From NCBI RefSeq assembly GCF_004340985.1, contig NZ_SLYB01000009.1, positions 37,449-101,448 of the forward strand: a DNA stretch of 64,000 nucleotides. Direction: 5' to 3'. The translations under genes were made by a program, and so were the position numbers. Below, in pieces: positions 1 through 9,490 of this stretch (positions are counted from its first letter, which is position 1; each line of letters opens with the position of its first letter). The stretch comes from Cricetibacter osteomyelitidis (GTDB lineage Bacteria > Pseudomonadota > Gammaproteobacteria > Enterobacterales > Pasteurellaceae). The notes under the pieces were generated by a model. That model was not told the DNA's origin, made no database searches, and saw only the letters and a program-made list of their open reading frames with translations.

Positions 1-482
1 GTATTTACATTAACAACGTTAAGAGTAACTTTTGCATAAGCAACTTGCTCTTTTCCTCGCCCTAAAATACCAAATAATTGGTGATCACCAACCGTCTTAC
101 GACCAAACTCGGTTACATCTCCCGTAATCACATAGGCAGCGCCCTTGAGTTTTCGTTTTTGCCCTTTAATCTTAGCCTCATTAGCCGTTTCACTCATATT
201 TGTTCGGTCAAGAACAGAAAAACGCCCAGTTTGCTGTAAATGGGAAACCAGAATAGTTTTTGATTGATTGCCCAGCTGATCTTGCCCATCTGAAAACACG
301 CCATTTTGGAAGCTGGATTTATTATCAAACTTACCAACAGAAATAGCGGTTTTTACACCGTGATAATTTGCAGCAGTACTTGCAGCCTGTGTTGCTGTTG
401 GCGCAATAGTTCTAGAACCCTCAGTTGCACAACCGGCTAAGCCTAATGCTGCAATACATGTAGTCATTAATAATTTTTTCAT
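1..482 (-). CDS. CsgG/HfaB-like lipoprotein, 3' end outside window
   Basis: Only the first 160 residues are in the window; the gene runs off the left edge. It starts MKKLLMTT with a short hydrophobic stretch and a lipobox LAGC (Cys18), so it is a probable outer-membrane lipoprotein. The following residues (GVKTAISVGKFDNKSSF, later QQTGRFSVLDR and GAAYVITGDVTEFGRKT) have the pattern of the CsgG/HfaB family of curli-secretion-like lipoproteins. In related bacteria these are often followed by two small lipoproteins (DUF4810, DUF799), which would lie outside this window. A good ribosome site (AGGGGATGTAA) precedes the ATG at 480-482. The family call is by pattern recognition; the function is not known. 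Confidence 0.7.
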   Translation of the reverse strand, partial: MKKLLMTTCIAALGLAGCATEGSRTIAPTATQAASTAANYHGVKTAISVGKFDNKSSFQNGVFSDGQDQLGNQSKTILVSHLQQTGRFSVLDRTNMSETANEAKIKGQKRKLKGAAYVITGDVTEFGRKTVGDHQLFGILGRGKEQVAYAKVTLNVVNVN

Positions 483-577
483 TTACATCCCCTTTAGTTA
501 GATAAAAACCGTTCGGAATTCTAGCATATCAAAAAAGCCTTTTAAATATACAAAATTGACTCAGATGAAAATTATAT

Positions 578-605
578 AAAAAGCGACCAAATTTGACCGC
601 TTTTT
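578..605 (-). terminator. Terminator after thrS
   Basis: An inverted repeat with arms AAAAAGCG and CGCTTTTT encloses an imperfect dyad. It lies 14 bases beyond the thrS stop and ends in a T-run when read on the minus strand. Confidence 0.7.
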
Positions 606-618
606 GCAAATAATGAAA

Positions 619-2550
619 CTACTCTTCGCCTAATAATTTAAGTTCACGAGCTTTCACTTGGTTTTTCAGGATTTCAACAAATTCTTCAATTGTAAATGTG
701 CCTAAATCCATGCCCTTACGGGTACGCACCGATACTTTGCCCGCTTCGATTTCTTTATCGCCGCAAACCAGCATATACGGCACACGACGTAAGGTGTGTT
801 CACGTACTTTAAAGCCTACTTTTTCGTTACGTAAGTCTGATTTTGCACGGATACCCGCATCGGATAATTTTTTCACTACTGATTGCACATAATCAGATTG
901 GCTATCAGTGATGTTCATCACTACTGCTTGTACCGGCGCCAACCACGCAGGGAAGAAACCGGCATATTCTTCAGTAATAATACCGATAAAGCGCTCAATT
1001 GAACCTAAAATTGCACGGTGGATCATGACCGGTGTACGACGACTATTATCTTCTGCAACATAAGTTGCTTCTAAACGTCCCGGTAATGCAAAGTCTAATT
1101 GAATCGTGCCGCATTGCCACTCACGATCTAAACAGTCACGCAAGGCAAATTCAATTTTCGGACCATAGAATGCGCCTTCACCTTCTTGAATTTCATACTC
1201 AAGACCATTGTGTTTTAACGCATTTGCCAAACCTTGTTCAGCACGATCCCACATTGAATCTTCACCGATACGTTTTTCCGGACGGGTCGAAAGTTTCACA
1301 AAAATATTCGTAAACCCAAATGTACTGTAAATATCGTAAACCATTTTAATACAGCTGGTTACTTCACTTTCAATTTGATCTTCAGTACAGAAAATATGCG
1401 CATCATCCTGGGTAAAACCACGTACACGCATTAAACCGTGCAATGAACCGGACGGCTCGTTACGGTGACAAGAACCGAATTCCGCCATACGAATTGGTAA
1501 ATCACGGTATGATTTTAAACCTTGATTAAAGATCTGAACGTGTCCCGGACAGTTCATCGGTTTGATTGCATATTCCCGGTTTTCCGATTGTGTGGTAAAC
1601 ATTAAATCCGCATAGTTTTGCCAGTGACCGGTTTTTTCCCACAATACGCGGTCCATCATAAACGGACCTTTTACTTCCTGATAATCGTACTCTTTCAATT
1701 TCGTACGTACAAAAGTTTCTAATTCACGGAAAATTGTCCAGCCGTCATTATGCCAGAACACCATACCCGGAGCCTCTTCCTGCATATGGTATAAATCTAA
1801 TGCTTTACCGATTTTACGGTGATCGCGTTTTGCCGCTTCTTCTAAGCGATGCAAATAATCAGCAAGTTGTTTTTTATCTGCCCATGCTGTGCCGTAAATA
1901 CGCTGTAACATTTTATTGTCACTGTTACCACGCCAGTATGCTCCGGCAATTTTCATTAATTTAAAATGATGACAAAAGCGCATATTCGGCACATGCGGAC
2001 CACGGCACATATCAATATATTCTTCGTGATGATATAAAGCAGGTGCTGCCGTTTTCTCAATATTTTCATCAAGAATTGCCATTTTGTACGGTTCACCGCG
2101 TTGCTCAAAGGTATCGCGGGCTTCTTGCCAGCTCACTACTTTTTTCACCACGTCATAATTGGTTTTAGCCAATTCGAGCATACGTTTTTCAAGTTTATCT
2201 AAATCTTCTTGAGTTAAAGAACGATCTAAATCTACGTCATAGTAGAAACCGTTATCAATAGTCGGCCCGATAGCCATTTTCACATCCGGGAAAAGTTGTT
2301 TAATTGCATGACCTAATAAGTGAGCCGTCGAGTGACGAATAATTTCCAAACCGTCTTCGTCTTTTGCGGTAATAATTTCAAGACTACTGTCTTCTGTAAT
2401 TAAATCACACGCATCTTTGCGAACTCCGTTTACTCGTCCGGCAATAGTGGCTTTAGCAAGACCGGCACCGATATTTTGTGCAACTTCTAATATGGAGATT
2501 GGATTATCGAATTGACGTTGTGAACCGTCAGGTAAAGTAATAATTGGCAT
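619..2550 (-). CDS. thrS: Threonine-tRNA ligase
   Basis: Cytoplasmic class II aminoacyl-tRNA synthetase that charges tRNA-Thr. At 643 residues it has the full family length. Residues 1-62 form the TGS domain. The editing domain begins with the HxxxH motif HSTAH at 73-77, which removes mischarged serine. The catalytic core contains NCPGH with the zinc ligand Cys334, and later the motif 2 segment [15 protein letters not shown] ([11 protein letters not shown]). The C-terminal third is the anticodon-binding domain. The start MPIITLPDG matches the family N terminus. infC, which follows thrS in enteric bacteria, is not next to it here. A leader of about 90 bases separates the likely promoter from the ATG, so translational autocontrol as in E. 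coli is possible but not shown. Confidence 0.98.
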   Translation of the reverse strand: MPIITLPDGSQRQFDNPISILEVAQNIGAGLAKATIAGRVNGVRKDACDLITEDSSLEIITAKDEDGLEIIRHSTAHLLGHAIKQLFPDVKMAIGPTIDNGFYYDVDLDRSLTQEDLDKLEKRMLELAKTNYDVVKKVVSWQEARDTFEQRGEPYKMAILDENIEKTAAPALYHHEEYIDMCRGPHVPNMRFCHHFKLMKIAGAYWRGNSDNKMLQRIYGTAWADKKQLADYLHRLEEAAKRDHRKIGKALDLYHMQEEAPGMVFWHNDGWTIFRELETFVRTKLKEYDYQEVKGPFMMDRVLWEKTGHWQNYADLMFTTQSENREYAIKPMNCPGHVQIFNQGLKSYRDLPIRMAEFGSCHRNEPSGSLHGLMRVRGFTQDDAHIFCTEDQIESEVTSCIKMVYDIYSTFGFTNIFVKLSTRPEKRIGEDSMWDRAEQGLANALKHNGLEYEIQEGEGAFYGPKIEFALRDCLDREWQCGTIQLDFALPGRLEATYVAEDNSRRTPVMIHRAILGSIERFIGIITEEYAGFFPAWLAPVQAVVMNITDSQSDYVQSVVKKLSDAGIRAKSDLRNEKVGFKVREHTLRRVPYMLVCGDKEIEAGKVSVRTRKGMDLGTFTIEEFVEILKNQVKARELKLLGEE

Positions 2551-2648
2551 AACATTTGTCCTTTACAGTGGTCACCCATACGCGAGGCAACTTGTTGATT
2601 TACATTAAAAAGCTTTATTTTTGTGAGCTTACTTCGGCTGTTACCTAC

Positions 2649-2657
2649 ATTGTAGCA
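2649..2657 (-). promoter_or_regulatory. Probable extended -10 promoter of thrS
   Basis: On the minus strand the sequence reads TGCTACAAT, an extended -10 element about 100 bases before the thrS ATG. No convincing -35 hexamer is seen. A DNA uptake signal lies just upstream. Confidence 0.45.
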
Positions 2658-2823
2658 GTAAAAGTGCGGTTAAAAATGAGCGGGTATTTTAACACAATAA
2701 AACACAGAGGTAAAAATTAAAATAACTCTGAATCTATGCTGTTACGAAAAACAAAATCTTGTTTTGTTTGTCATCTAAAAGTTAAATTAATAAAAAATTA
2801 CCTGTAATAATTCAATGTTCTAC

Positions 2824-2866
2824 AAAAAAGTGCGGTAAAAAACTTTTCGATTTTCTACCGCACTTT
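2824..2866 (-). terminator. Uptake-signal dyad terminator after the sialidase gene
   Basis: Two uptake signals in opposite orientation (AAAGTGCGGTA and TACCGCACTTT) form an 11-bp stem. Read on the minus strand the hairpin is followed by TTT. It is 15 bases beyond the sialidase stop. The rest of 2660-2823 holds no gene that I can see. Confidence 0.8.
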
Positions 2867-2880
2867 GTCAGTGTTGTTAA

Positions 2881-5800
2881 TTAAAATTTATATTCCAATT
2901 TACCCATTATGCTATTCTGTTCCGCCCCCTTGCCGGATAAAGCCTGGCGATGATTATAATGCACGCCGACGGTGAACGCAGGCGTTACCGCAACTTCTGC
3001 GCCCACTTTATACAACATTGCATTGCCTAAGCGTGATGTGGTGAATTGGTGGGTTTGGGTATCGGTGATTAATACATTGCCACGGTTGCCGCTGTTGTTT
3101 TCATACAAGACATCGGCTTTTAACCGCAACATATCACCCTGCCAAGTGAAATGCGTTCCCGCTTGAGTGGTCAATACGTTTTGGTTATCGTTGCGGATAT
3201 TCCAATTACGTCCGCCTTTGTCTCTTAAATCGGTGTCAAGATATTGATAATTCAACCCTAAAACCGGTGTGACCGTGAATTTGCCAAACGGAATATCATA
3301 ACCCACACGAGTGAACATTTGCAGGTGTTTACCTTTCACATCCACAATGTCTTTTTTCTCGCCGGTGGAAATATCGCCGCGGTGCCAATGGTATGCCAGC
3401 CCCAAATCAAGTGAAAATTTATCCCATTGGTTATGTAATGCTGCCATTAAGGATGTGGTTTTATATTTTGCACTGCTTGAGCCGTCTACGGCTTTCGGGG
3501 TAACTTTCTGGCTGCTTAAGCCTGCCCCTAAATGCAATTCGCTATTGGCCGAAACCGGGAAGTAACCGCCAAATAAGGTGCGGTTTTGTTTGGATTTGTA
3601 GTCATAGCCATAATTTTGGAAAGATAAATCGCTGCCAAAATTGCTGTTGTTATGTTGTTGAATCACATAGAAACCTTTTTTATCACCAAACCAAGGAGCA
3701 ATGTTATCCATAAAGCTATTAACCAATCCGTTGCCTTGGTTAAACAATGCCGTATTGGTGGATAACACGGTCGGAATATCAGGCGTTACCGCATAACGAG
3801 TCGGATCTGTTGGTTTCGGTGATACATAACGGATATTATTATCCACCGGTGCACCGGATTCCGTCACCAAACGCGTTTGAATACGGTAATCATAAAATGC
3901 ACTGTCTGTGCCTTGCAGATTATCTGCCGCATTCGCTGCACCCCGTTCTACATTAACTAAGGTCATTGGGTGTACAGTGGCAGCACGTAATACTCCCGGT
4001 ACTAACCAGAACTGATCTAAACGGCTGACGTTTAAGGCTTGAATTACGGAAATCCCTTCGTCCGCATCATATTTGCCGTTACCGTTAGTATCGGAATTAC
4101 TGCTGAAATCTCTTCCCCAATAATGGATTGCTAACGGAATACGCTCTGTACTTTCAATTTGTTTTGCCACAATTCTATCGTGTTGCCAATTCGCTACCGG
4201 TTCTGCCGTGTTATTCACCATTAAACCAATAGTTGCACCGTCTTTCACGGTTAATTTGTCAAATTTCATTGTGGCAGGTGTATAGTTATTCGCTGTAGCT
4301 GTTGGATTTAATATCAGCATTGAGGTATTTTCTAATGTCACATTGGCAATATACCCGGCACCGGTTAGCATAGATCTTGCCCCTAAAGTGACCGCACTTT
4401 GGTTGATATTCCCAAGTAAATTGGTGGTACCGCCTTGTAAATTGGTATCGCCGCTGTGATTAAAGGTTCCGACTAAATTCAGTGTACCTTCACCTTGTTT
4501 CAACAAACCGCCGGTGCCTTGCGTATTCGCATTTAGTGTGGTCGCATTACCAGTTTCGGTTTTTGTCATAACCAAACCGCTGCGTTCAATAGCCAAGCTG
4601 TTCATAGCGGCAGTAGCATTGTGCTCCAATACTAATTTTGCCCCGTTTGCTACACTGGCTTGAGCTATATTATTTTTGCTAGCTGTTCCCAATGTTACCG
4701 AACCTTTTTGCACACCTAATTGATTAAGATGACTATTGCCACTCAGCAAAAGATCGCCTCTGTCTTGAGCCGGGTTATAAAACAAGTTCAGTTTGCCGCT
4801 TTCATTTCCCACTTGCCCGGCAATTTCATGGTCATCAGAAAGCTGATAGTACAAGGTTGAGGCTTTTTGGGCATTATTGTTAACAATATTGCTATTCAGC
4901 TTTTTGGTATATAAGCCGGTATTTTTAGAATCATCACTGAGAGTCAGATCATTACCATATAAATCTAATGTACCGCTGTTTAAACTGATATTTTCTTTCG
5001 GTGTGGCATCCCATTTTTTAATGCGTAATGTGCCGTTTTTGTGCACCGATATATTTGCAAAAGCACGATCTTGTGCTGTGGCAGAATTTAATGACAATAT
5101 GCCTTCTTTCACGGCAACAGTTGCATTACTCATGCCACTACCTTCTTTAACCGCTTCGCCATCACCAATTTTTTCCAGAGACTCATTGCCATTATAAGTG
5201 ATTACCAAAGGTGCCTCTCGGCGACGATCACTAAAGATTTGATTGTTTTTCCAGAAAAACTCCTGTAAATCAATTGGAAGATACATAATGGTGGTATATT
5301 CTGTGGTATTTTCATAGGCAAGACCGATATTACCGTTATTTAGTTCTGCCATTGAGCTATAAACATAGCCGTTGTTATAACGTGTTCCATTTTGTACCGC
5401 TACGCCTGAACTTTTAATTTCACGCACTAATTTTACGGTATCCCATTTAATATTGCCGTCTTCTTGAACTTCACCTAAAAATAATTTACCATCTCGACGA
5501 TATTGATCTCCGCTTGTCCCGGGTTGTGATTGACCGGAGAAAATAATATATTCCTTGCCGTCAATACGTTTGGAATATTTAATCACCGACATTTGTGAAT
5601 AACCGTGTTTCAAGGCATCAATAGTTTCGGTTTTTGACCACGTATAGCCACCATCTTTGGACGTTGCCATTATTACTCGTTGACTATTATTACGCATAAA
5701 TAATTTAATATCGCCGTTATCCAATTCCACTAATTGGGATTCGGTTAATTCTTTATTATTACCGCTATTATTATTCAACGTTTGGGAATTTTGTCCTTGT

Positions 5801-6897
5801 AATTCCGCACGTGTATCATTCGGACTCTGCCCTAAGTTCCAAGTTTTTCCACCATCTTGACTAATAATTAATGCAGAGGATTGTTTGCCGTGCGTATTAA
5901 AATAGTAAACCGGAAAAATCAAATTACCGTTTTTGGTTTGAATGCCTACACCCGGCCCGGTGCCGAAAAAACGCATCCAAGATTGTTTCACTTGTGGTGT
6001 TAAATCCACCGGTTGTGACCACGTTTTACCGTTATCATCAGAATGGATTAGCCAGAAATAAGAGGTGTGTGTGATGGTGAAAGGAACCTTGGAATTATTA
6101 CCTTCTTTTTTCAGATAAATATTACCGAGTTTTTCATTGTTGGAACCATAAACATCACCTAAATTATGGAAGTTTCTTGCCGGGTCGCCATTCATATCAA
6201 CTCGGTAAGTAGTTTTTTGATTATTTTCATCAAACACTTCACCGTTTTCACGTAATGTCCATTGCTTGCCGTCCTTTTTTAATTTGAGATATTGTTTACC
6301 GCCAATATTCACGTAACCGCTGCCAGATTCGGTAACACCGTTATCTGTTGGTTGCGACAATCCCGTGCTTTCAGGGAACATATCCACCGCCATAAAAATT
6401 CTACCGGTGTTACGGTCTTGTAACATTTGAGAATCCATGGTAAATGCGGAATTACGGTATGTTGCATCTGTTCCCTTACGATGTGCCCAAGGGTTAAAGT
6501 TAGCTGCATCCTGCACAATTGGTGAACGTTCACCGTTACGAGAAACTAAATTCAAGATAGTGGTAATATCCCCCCAAGTTTTACCATTATCCTGACTAAT
6601 ACGAATGGCAGAATCAATGTCTCCCCAGTCACCACGATGTTGCCAACGCTTATCCGCTGCGGCAATTAACACACCGTCTTTAGTATTGATAAGAGAAGGA
6701 ATACGCCAAATCGGTACACCATCACTGCCTTGGTCCTTTAAATCTTGATGAAATAATTTAATTTCCTCTGCCGGATTAGCGCCTAAACTAGCCTTATCCG
6801 ACTCTGAAACAGCAGCAAATACCACTAATGGTGTAAATAATGCAACTGAAATAGCACAACTCAATAGGTTAAGTTTAAATTTTGATGATTTTTTCAT
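2881..6897 (-). CDS. nanB: Autotransporter sialidase (neuraminidase)
   Basis: Cell-surface enzyme that releases terminal sialic acid from host glycans. I chose the ATG at 6897 (1338 residues) because it follows GGGGAGT and starts a signal peptide (1-28, ending VVFA). The sialidase domain (about 45-550) shows the RIP motif at 65-67 and four Asp boxes (SQDNGKTW 101-108, SDDNGKTW 286-293, SQDGGKTW 346-353, SKDGGYTW 413-420). The probable nucleophile Tyr513 lies in YSSMAEL and Glu529 in GLAYE. A lectin-like insert lies at about 190-265. A repetitive beta-helix region follows (about 600-930), then an EF-hand-like loop (about 934-949). From about 1060 to 1338 is the autotransporter barrel, ending in KLEYKF. 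Pasteurella multocida NanB has the same plan but is shorter. The symbol is by analogy. Confidence 0.93.
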   Translation of the reverse strand: MKKSSKFKLNLLSCAISVALFTPLVVFAAVSESDKASLGANPAEEIKLFHQDLKDQGSDGVPIWRIPSLINTKDGVLIAAADKRWQHRGDWGDIDSAIRISQDNGKTWGDITTILNLVSRNGERSPIVQDAANFNPWAHRKGTDATYRNSAFTMDSQMLQDRNTGRIFMAVDMFPESTGLSQPTDNGVTESGSGYVNIGGKQYLKLKKDGKQWTLRENGEVFDENNQKTTYRVDMNGDPARNFHNLGDVYGSNNEKLGNIYLKKEGNNSKVPFTITHTSYFWLIHSDDNGKTWSQPVDLTPQVKQSWMRFFGTGPGVGIQTKNGNLIFPVYYFNTHGKQSSALIISQDGGKTWNLGQSPNDTRAELQGQNSQTLNNNSGNNKELTESQLVELDNGDIKLFMRNNSQRVIMATSKDGGYTWSKTETIDALKHGYSQMSVIKYSKRIDGKEYIIFSGQSQPGTSGDQYRRDGKLFLGEVQEDGNIKWDTVKLVREIKSSGVAVQNGTRYNNGYVYSSMAELNNGNIGLAYENTTEYTTIMYLPIDLQEFFWKNNQIFSDRRREAPLVITYNGNESLEKIGDGEAVKEGSGMSNATVAVKEGILSLNSATAQDRAFANISVHKNGTLRIKKWDATPKENISLNSGTLDLYGNDLTLSDDSKNTGLYTKKLNSNIVNNNAQKASTLYYQLSDDHEIAGQVGNESGKLNLFYNPAQDRGDLLLSGNSHLNQLGVQKGSVTLGTASKNNIAQASVANGAKLVLEHNATAAMNSLAIERSGLVMTKTETGNATTLNANTQGTGGLLKQGEGTLNLVGTFNHSGDTNLQGGTTNLLGNINQSAVTLGARSMLTGAGYIANVTLENTSMLILNPTATANNYTPATMKFDKLTVKDGATIGLMVNNTAEPVANWQHDRIVAKQIESTERIPLAIHYWGRDFSSNSDTNGNGKYDADEGISVIQALNVSRLDQFWLVPGVLRAATVHPMTLVNVERGAANAADNLQGTDSAFYDYRIQTRLVTESGAPVDNNIRYVSPKPTDPTRYAVTPDIPTVLSTNTALFNQGNGLVNSFMDNIAPWFGDKKGFYVIQQHNNSNFGSDLSFQNYGYDYKSKQNRTLFGGYFPVSANSELHLGAGLSSQKVTPKAVDGSSSAKYKTTSLMAALHNQWDKFSLDLGLAYHWHRGDISTGEKKDIVDVKGKHLQMFTRVGYDIPFGKFTVTPVLGLNYQYLDTDLRDKGGRNWNIRNDNQNVLTTQAGTHFTWQGDMLRLKADVLYENNSGNRGNVLITDTQTHQFTTSRLGNAMLYKVGAEVAVTPAFTVGVHYNHRQALSGKGAEQNSIMGKLEYKF

Positions 6898-6954
6898 AGT
6901 ACTCCCCTTTAATATTAAAAATAGACTCAACGACACAGAGCCAAAATTGCATTC

Positions 6955-7016
6955 AATGTATTTAAATTTCAAAATGAAGTAAAATTATGGAGTTTTATTT
7001 CGTGATCTGATTCAAA
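6955..7016 (-). promoter_or_regulatory. Sialidase promoter with CRP-like site
   Basis: On the minus strand there is a -35 TTACTT (6977-6982), a 16-base spacer and a -10 TACATT (6955-6960). A CRP-like site TTTGA-N6-TCACG lies at 7001-7016. Its centre is about 60.5 bases upstream of the predicted transcription start, which fits class I CRP activation. Confidence 0.5.
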
Positions 7017-7162
7017 AAATTTTATTTAAAAAATTAATTTTTTTACATTTTTCTTACAAAATAAGTGCTATTTTTTAACAAAATAAATATCTTAATAATA
7101 AATTCATTATCAAATGATAGATGGTTTTCATTTGATATAAATTTATTGTTATTTTTCTGTTT

Positions 7163-7205
7163 TGTGATTTAAATCACGGTATCTTTCTCAATTTATTATT
7201 AGTAT
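7163..7205 (+). promoter_or_regulatory. CRP-type site and promoter for the fructosamine-kinase-like gene
   Basis: TGTGATTTAAATCACG at 7163-7178 matches the CRP consensus in 9 of 10 conserved bases. A -10 candidate TAGTAT at 7200-7205 would place the site near -41.5. The remaining 6898-7246 interval is AT-rich and contains no gene. Confidence 0.5.
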
Positions 7206-7246
7206 TGAAACAATCCTTTAATTTGTCTTAAAACAAGGGGGTCATT

Positions 7247-8107
7247 ATGTGGAAATCTATCTCACAAGTGCTAGCGGATCAGTTCGGTGCATACTATTCG
7301 ATCAAGAGTAAAACTCAAATTCAAAGTGGTGAAAATCATGAAGCCTGGATTATTGATGATGGTATTCAACCGGTTTTTGTCAAAATTAATGAAAAATCCT
7401 ACCGCTCTTTATTTCGTGCAGAAGCGGATCAATTAGAATTATTGGCAAAAAGTAACACTGTCACAGTACCGCTGGTGTACGGTGTTGGCGTTTCTCAAAG
7501 CCATAGCTTCCTCTTACTAGAATCACTTCCTATGACAGATTATAAACAAGGTGATATGGCTGAATTCGGCCGCAGTATTGCTAAACTTCACCGTTGGGCG
7601 AATCAAGATAAATATGGTTTGGATTTCGATACCTGGCTTGGTCGCGTGCATCAACCAAATGAATGGCAATCTAATTGGTCAACTTTCTTTAGTGAAAAAC
7701 GTATCGGCTGGCAGTTACAGTTATGCAAAGAGAAAGGTATTGAATTTTGTGATATTGCACAAATTGTGCACGCAGTTACCAAACAATTAACCAAACACAA
7801 CCCCCGACCGTCATTGTTACATGGTAACTTATGGTCGGAAAATTGCAGTACGGTAAACGGTAATATTGTCACCTATGATCCGGCCTGTTACTGGGGCGAT
7901 CACGAATGCGATTTGGCATTCAGCGAATTATTTGAACCTTTCCCGATAGAATTTTACCAAGGCTATCAGGAAATTTACGCCATTGAAAATGGCTATGAAG
8001 ATCGTAAGTTAATTTATCAGCTCTATTATTTGCTGAATTTCTGCCATCGTTTTAAAGGGCAATACATAGAATTAACAAAAGCAAGAATTAAGGAAATTCT
8101 TCAATAA
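7247..8107 (+). CDS. Fructosamine kinase family protein
   Basis: A 286-residue member of the aminoglycoside phosphotransferase-like fructosamine kinase family (YniA/FN3K). The family phosphorylates sugar-amine adducts on protein lysines, which makes them unstable and repairs glycation. The C-terminal kinase lobe has LLHGNLWSEN at 190-199 and VTYDPACYWGDHECDLAFSE after it; the family usually reads HGDLW. Residue 194 is Asn where the catalytic Asp is normally found, while the later DPA metal-binding Asp is intact. Activity may therefore be altered, or this may be a lineage-specific variant. The start follows AAGGGGGTC. It is monocistronic and divergent from the sialidase gene. Confidence 0.88.
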   Translation: MWKSISQVLADQFGAYYSIKSKTQIQSGENHEAWIIDDGIQPVFVKINEKSYRSLFRAEADQLELLAKSNTVTVPLVYGVGVSQSHSFLLLESLPMTDYKQGDMAEFGRSIAKLHRWANQDKYGLDFDTWLGRVHQPNEWQSNWSTFFSEKRIGWQLQLCKEKGIEFCDIAQIVHAVTKQLTKHNPRPSLLHGNLWSENCSTVNGNIVTYDPACYWGDHECDLAFSELFEPFPIEFYQGYQEIYAIENGYEDRKLIYQLYYLLNFCHRFKGQYIELTKARIKEILQ

Positions 8108-8120
8108 ATGATAATCAATA

Positions 8121-8155
8121 AAAAATAAGTGCAATTTTCACCGCACTTATTTTTT
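8121..8155. terminator. Bidirectional terminator
   Basis: A hairpin with arms AAAAATAAGTGC and GCACTTATTTTT lies between two convergent genes. T-runs flank it on both strands, so it can serve the kinase-like gene and cspD. Confidence 0.8.
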
Positions 8156-8166
8156 ATTTTTGAATA

Positions 8167-8376
8167 TCAAGGTTGAATTGGTATGATCTTTGTTGCGTGA
8201 GAACCTTTATCTCCATGAATCGCTTCAAACTGAACTTTTTGCCCGGCTTTTAATGAGCGATAACCATCCATTTCAATAATTGAATAATGAGCAAAAATAT
8301 CCACATCACTATTTTCCGCACAAATAAAACCAAATCCTTTGGCATTGTTAAACCATTTTACAACTCCGACTTCCAT
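8167..8376 (-). CDS. cspD: Cold shock-like protein CspD
   Basis: A 69-residue single cold-shock domain. RNP1 is KGFGFI (13-18) and the RNP2 region is VDIFAHY. The wording IEMDGYRSLKAGQKV is close to CspD, the stationary-phase and starvation-induced member that binds single-stranded DNA and inhibits replication initiation in E. coli. It starts after AGAGGTT. It is a single gene convergent with the kinase-like gene. The choice of CspD over other Csp paralogues rests on sequence resemblance only. Confidence 0.88.
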   Translation of the reverse strand: MEVGVVKWFNNAKGFGFICAENSDVDIFAHYSIIEMDGYRSLKAGQKVQFEAIHGDKGSHATKIIPIQP

Positions 8377-8575
8377 AGTATCTAACCTCTATTTAAAATT
8401 TTTCCGTGATAACGTTGCTAACCATGAACGGACCGATATACACCTTCAGGTTCAATTCTCGGTAATTCTGAAATAAATCTTCATTAAATTCAATGACAAA
8501 TATTTAAAAATCCAACAGAGATCACAAAAAAAATCGAAATATTTTAAGCTGATACAATTCAGCCGAATTATGATA

Positions 8576-9376
8576 CTACCGGAATTCCGCCCAAATCGGT
8601 GCATGATCCGACGGCTTTTCCATGGAGCGAATATCCAAGGCAATGCCGACATCAATACAATTCTCTGCTAATTTTGCATTTGCCAAAATATGATCAATTC
8701 GCAATCCACGATTGTCATCAAAGCCTTTAGAGCGATAATCAAACCATGAGAATTTATCGTTAACATTCGGATTAAGTAAACGGAATGTATCCTGTAATCC
8801 GAAATCATACAAACGTCGATACCACTCTCTTTCTTCTGGTAAAAACGAACATTTGCCGGTACGCAGCCAACGCTTACAGTTTTCTTCACCGATACCGATA
8901 TCTAAATCTGTCGGGCTAATATTCATATCACCCATCACGATCACATTTTTGCCCACAAGATCTTTTTCTAAGTATTGCTGTAAATCCGCATAGAATTTTT
9001 CTTTTGCCGGAAATTTAGTTTCATGATTACGGCTTTCCCCTTGCGGAAAATAGCCGTTGATCACAGTAACTTCGCCGAATTGGGTATCAAAATCCGCCAT
9101 AATAATGCGTCTTTGCGCATCTGTTTCATCGGTGGGGAAACCGTTACGCACAGCCTTAGGCTTTTGCTTGGATAATAACGCCACACCATAATGCCCTTTC
9201 TGTCCGTAATGAAACACGTGATACCCCAGATTTTCAACTAATTCATAAGGAAAAACTTCATCTGCCACTTTAATTTCCTGCAATCCCAATATATCCGGGC
9301 TATATTGTTCGATAATAGCGTTTAATTGGTGTGGGCGAGCTCTCAACCCATTAATATTAAAAGAAATAACTTTCAT
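8576..9376 (-). CDS. xthA: Exodeoxyribonuclease III
   Basis: Base-excision repair AP endonuclease and 3'-5' exonuclease. I chose the ATG at 9376 (266 residues) because it follows AAGAGG and gives [14 protein letters not shown], the standard family start; an in-frame upstream ATG at 9409 lacks a ribosome site. Metal-binding and catalytic motifs are visible: LQEIK with Glu34, [13 protein letters not shown] in the middle, and the terminal [10 protein letters not shown]. Length matches the family (about 267). The interval 8377-8575 between cspD and xthA holds no recognisable gene. Confidence 0.96.
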   Translation of the reverse strand: MKVISFNINGLRARPHQLNAIIEQYSPDILGLQEIKVADEVFPYELVENLGYHVFHYGQKGHYGVALLSKQKPKAVRNGFPTDETDAQRRIIMADFDTQFGEVTVINGYFPQGESRNHETKFPAKEKFYADLQQYLEKDLVGKNVIVMGDMNISPTDLDIGIGEENCKRWLRTGKCSFLPEEREWYRRLYDFGLQDTFRLLNPNVNDKFSWFDYRSKGFDDNRGLRIDHILANAKLAENCIDVGIALDIRSMEKPSDHAPIWAEFR

Positions 9377-9429
9377 AAAAAACCTCTTGCTGAAGTAAAT
9401 GGGAAACATTATAACAGATAAATTGATTT

Positions 9430-9471
9430 TTGATTTAAATCAAAGAGCAAGCTAAGCTAAATTTATATACT
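9430..9471 (+). promoter_or_regulatory. FNR-dependent promoter of the fusion regulator gene
   Basis: TTGATTTAAATCAA at 9430-9443 is a perfect FNR box (TTGAT-N4-ATCAA). A -10 hexamer TATACT lies at 9466-9471. The predicted start near 9478 puts the box centre at -41.5, the classical class II position. Expression should therefore rise without oxygen. Confidence 0.8.
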
Positions 9472-9490
9472 GCATAATCTTAACAAAAGA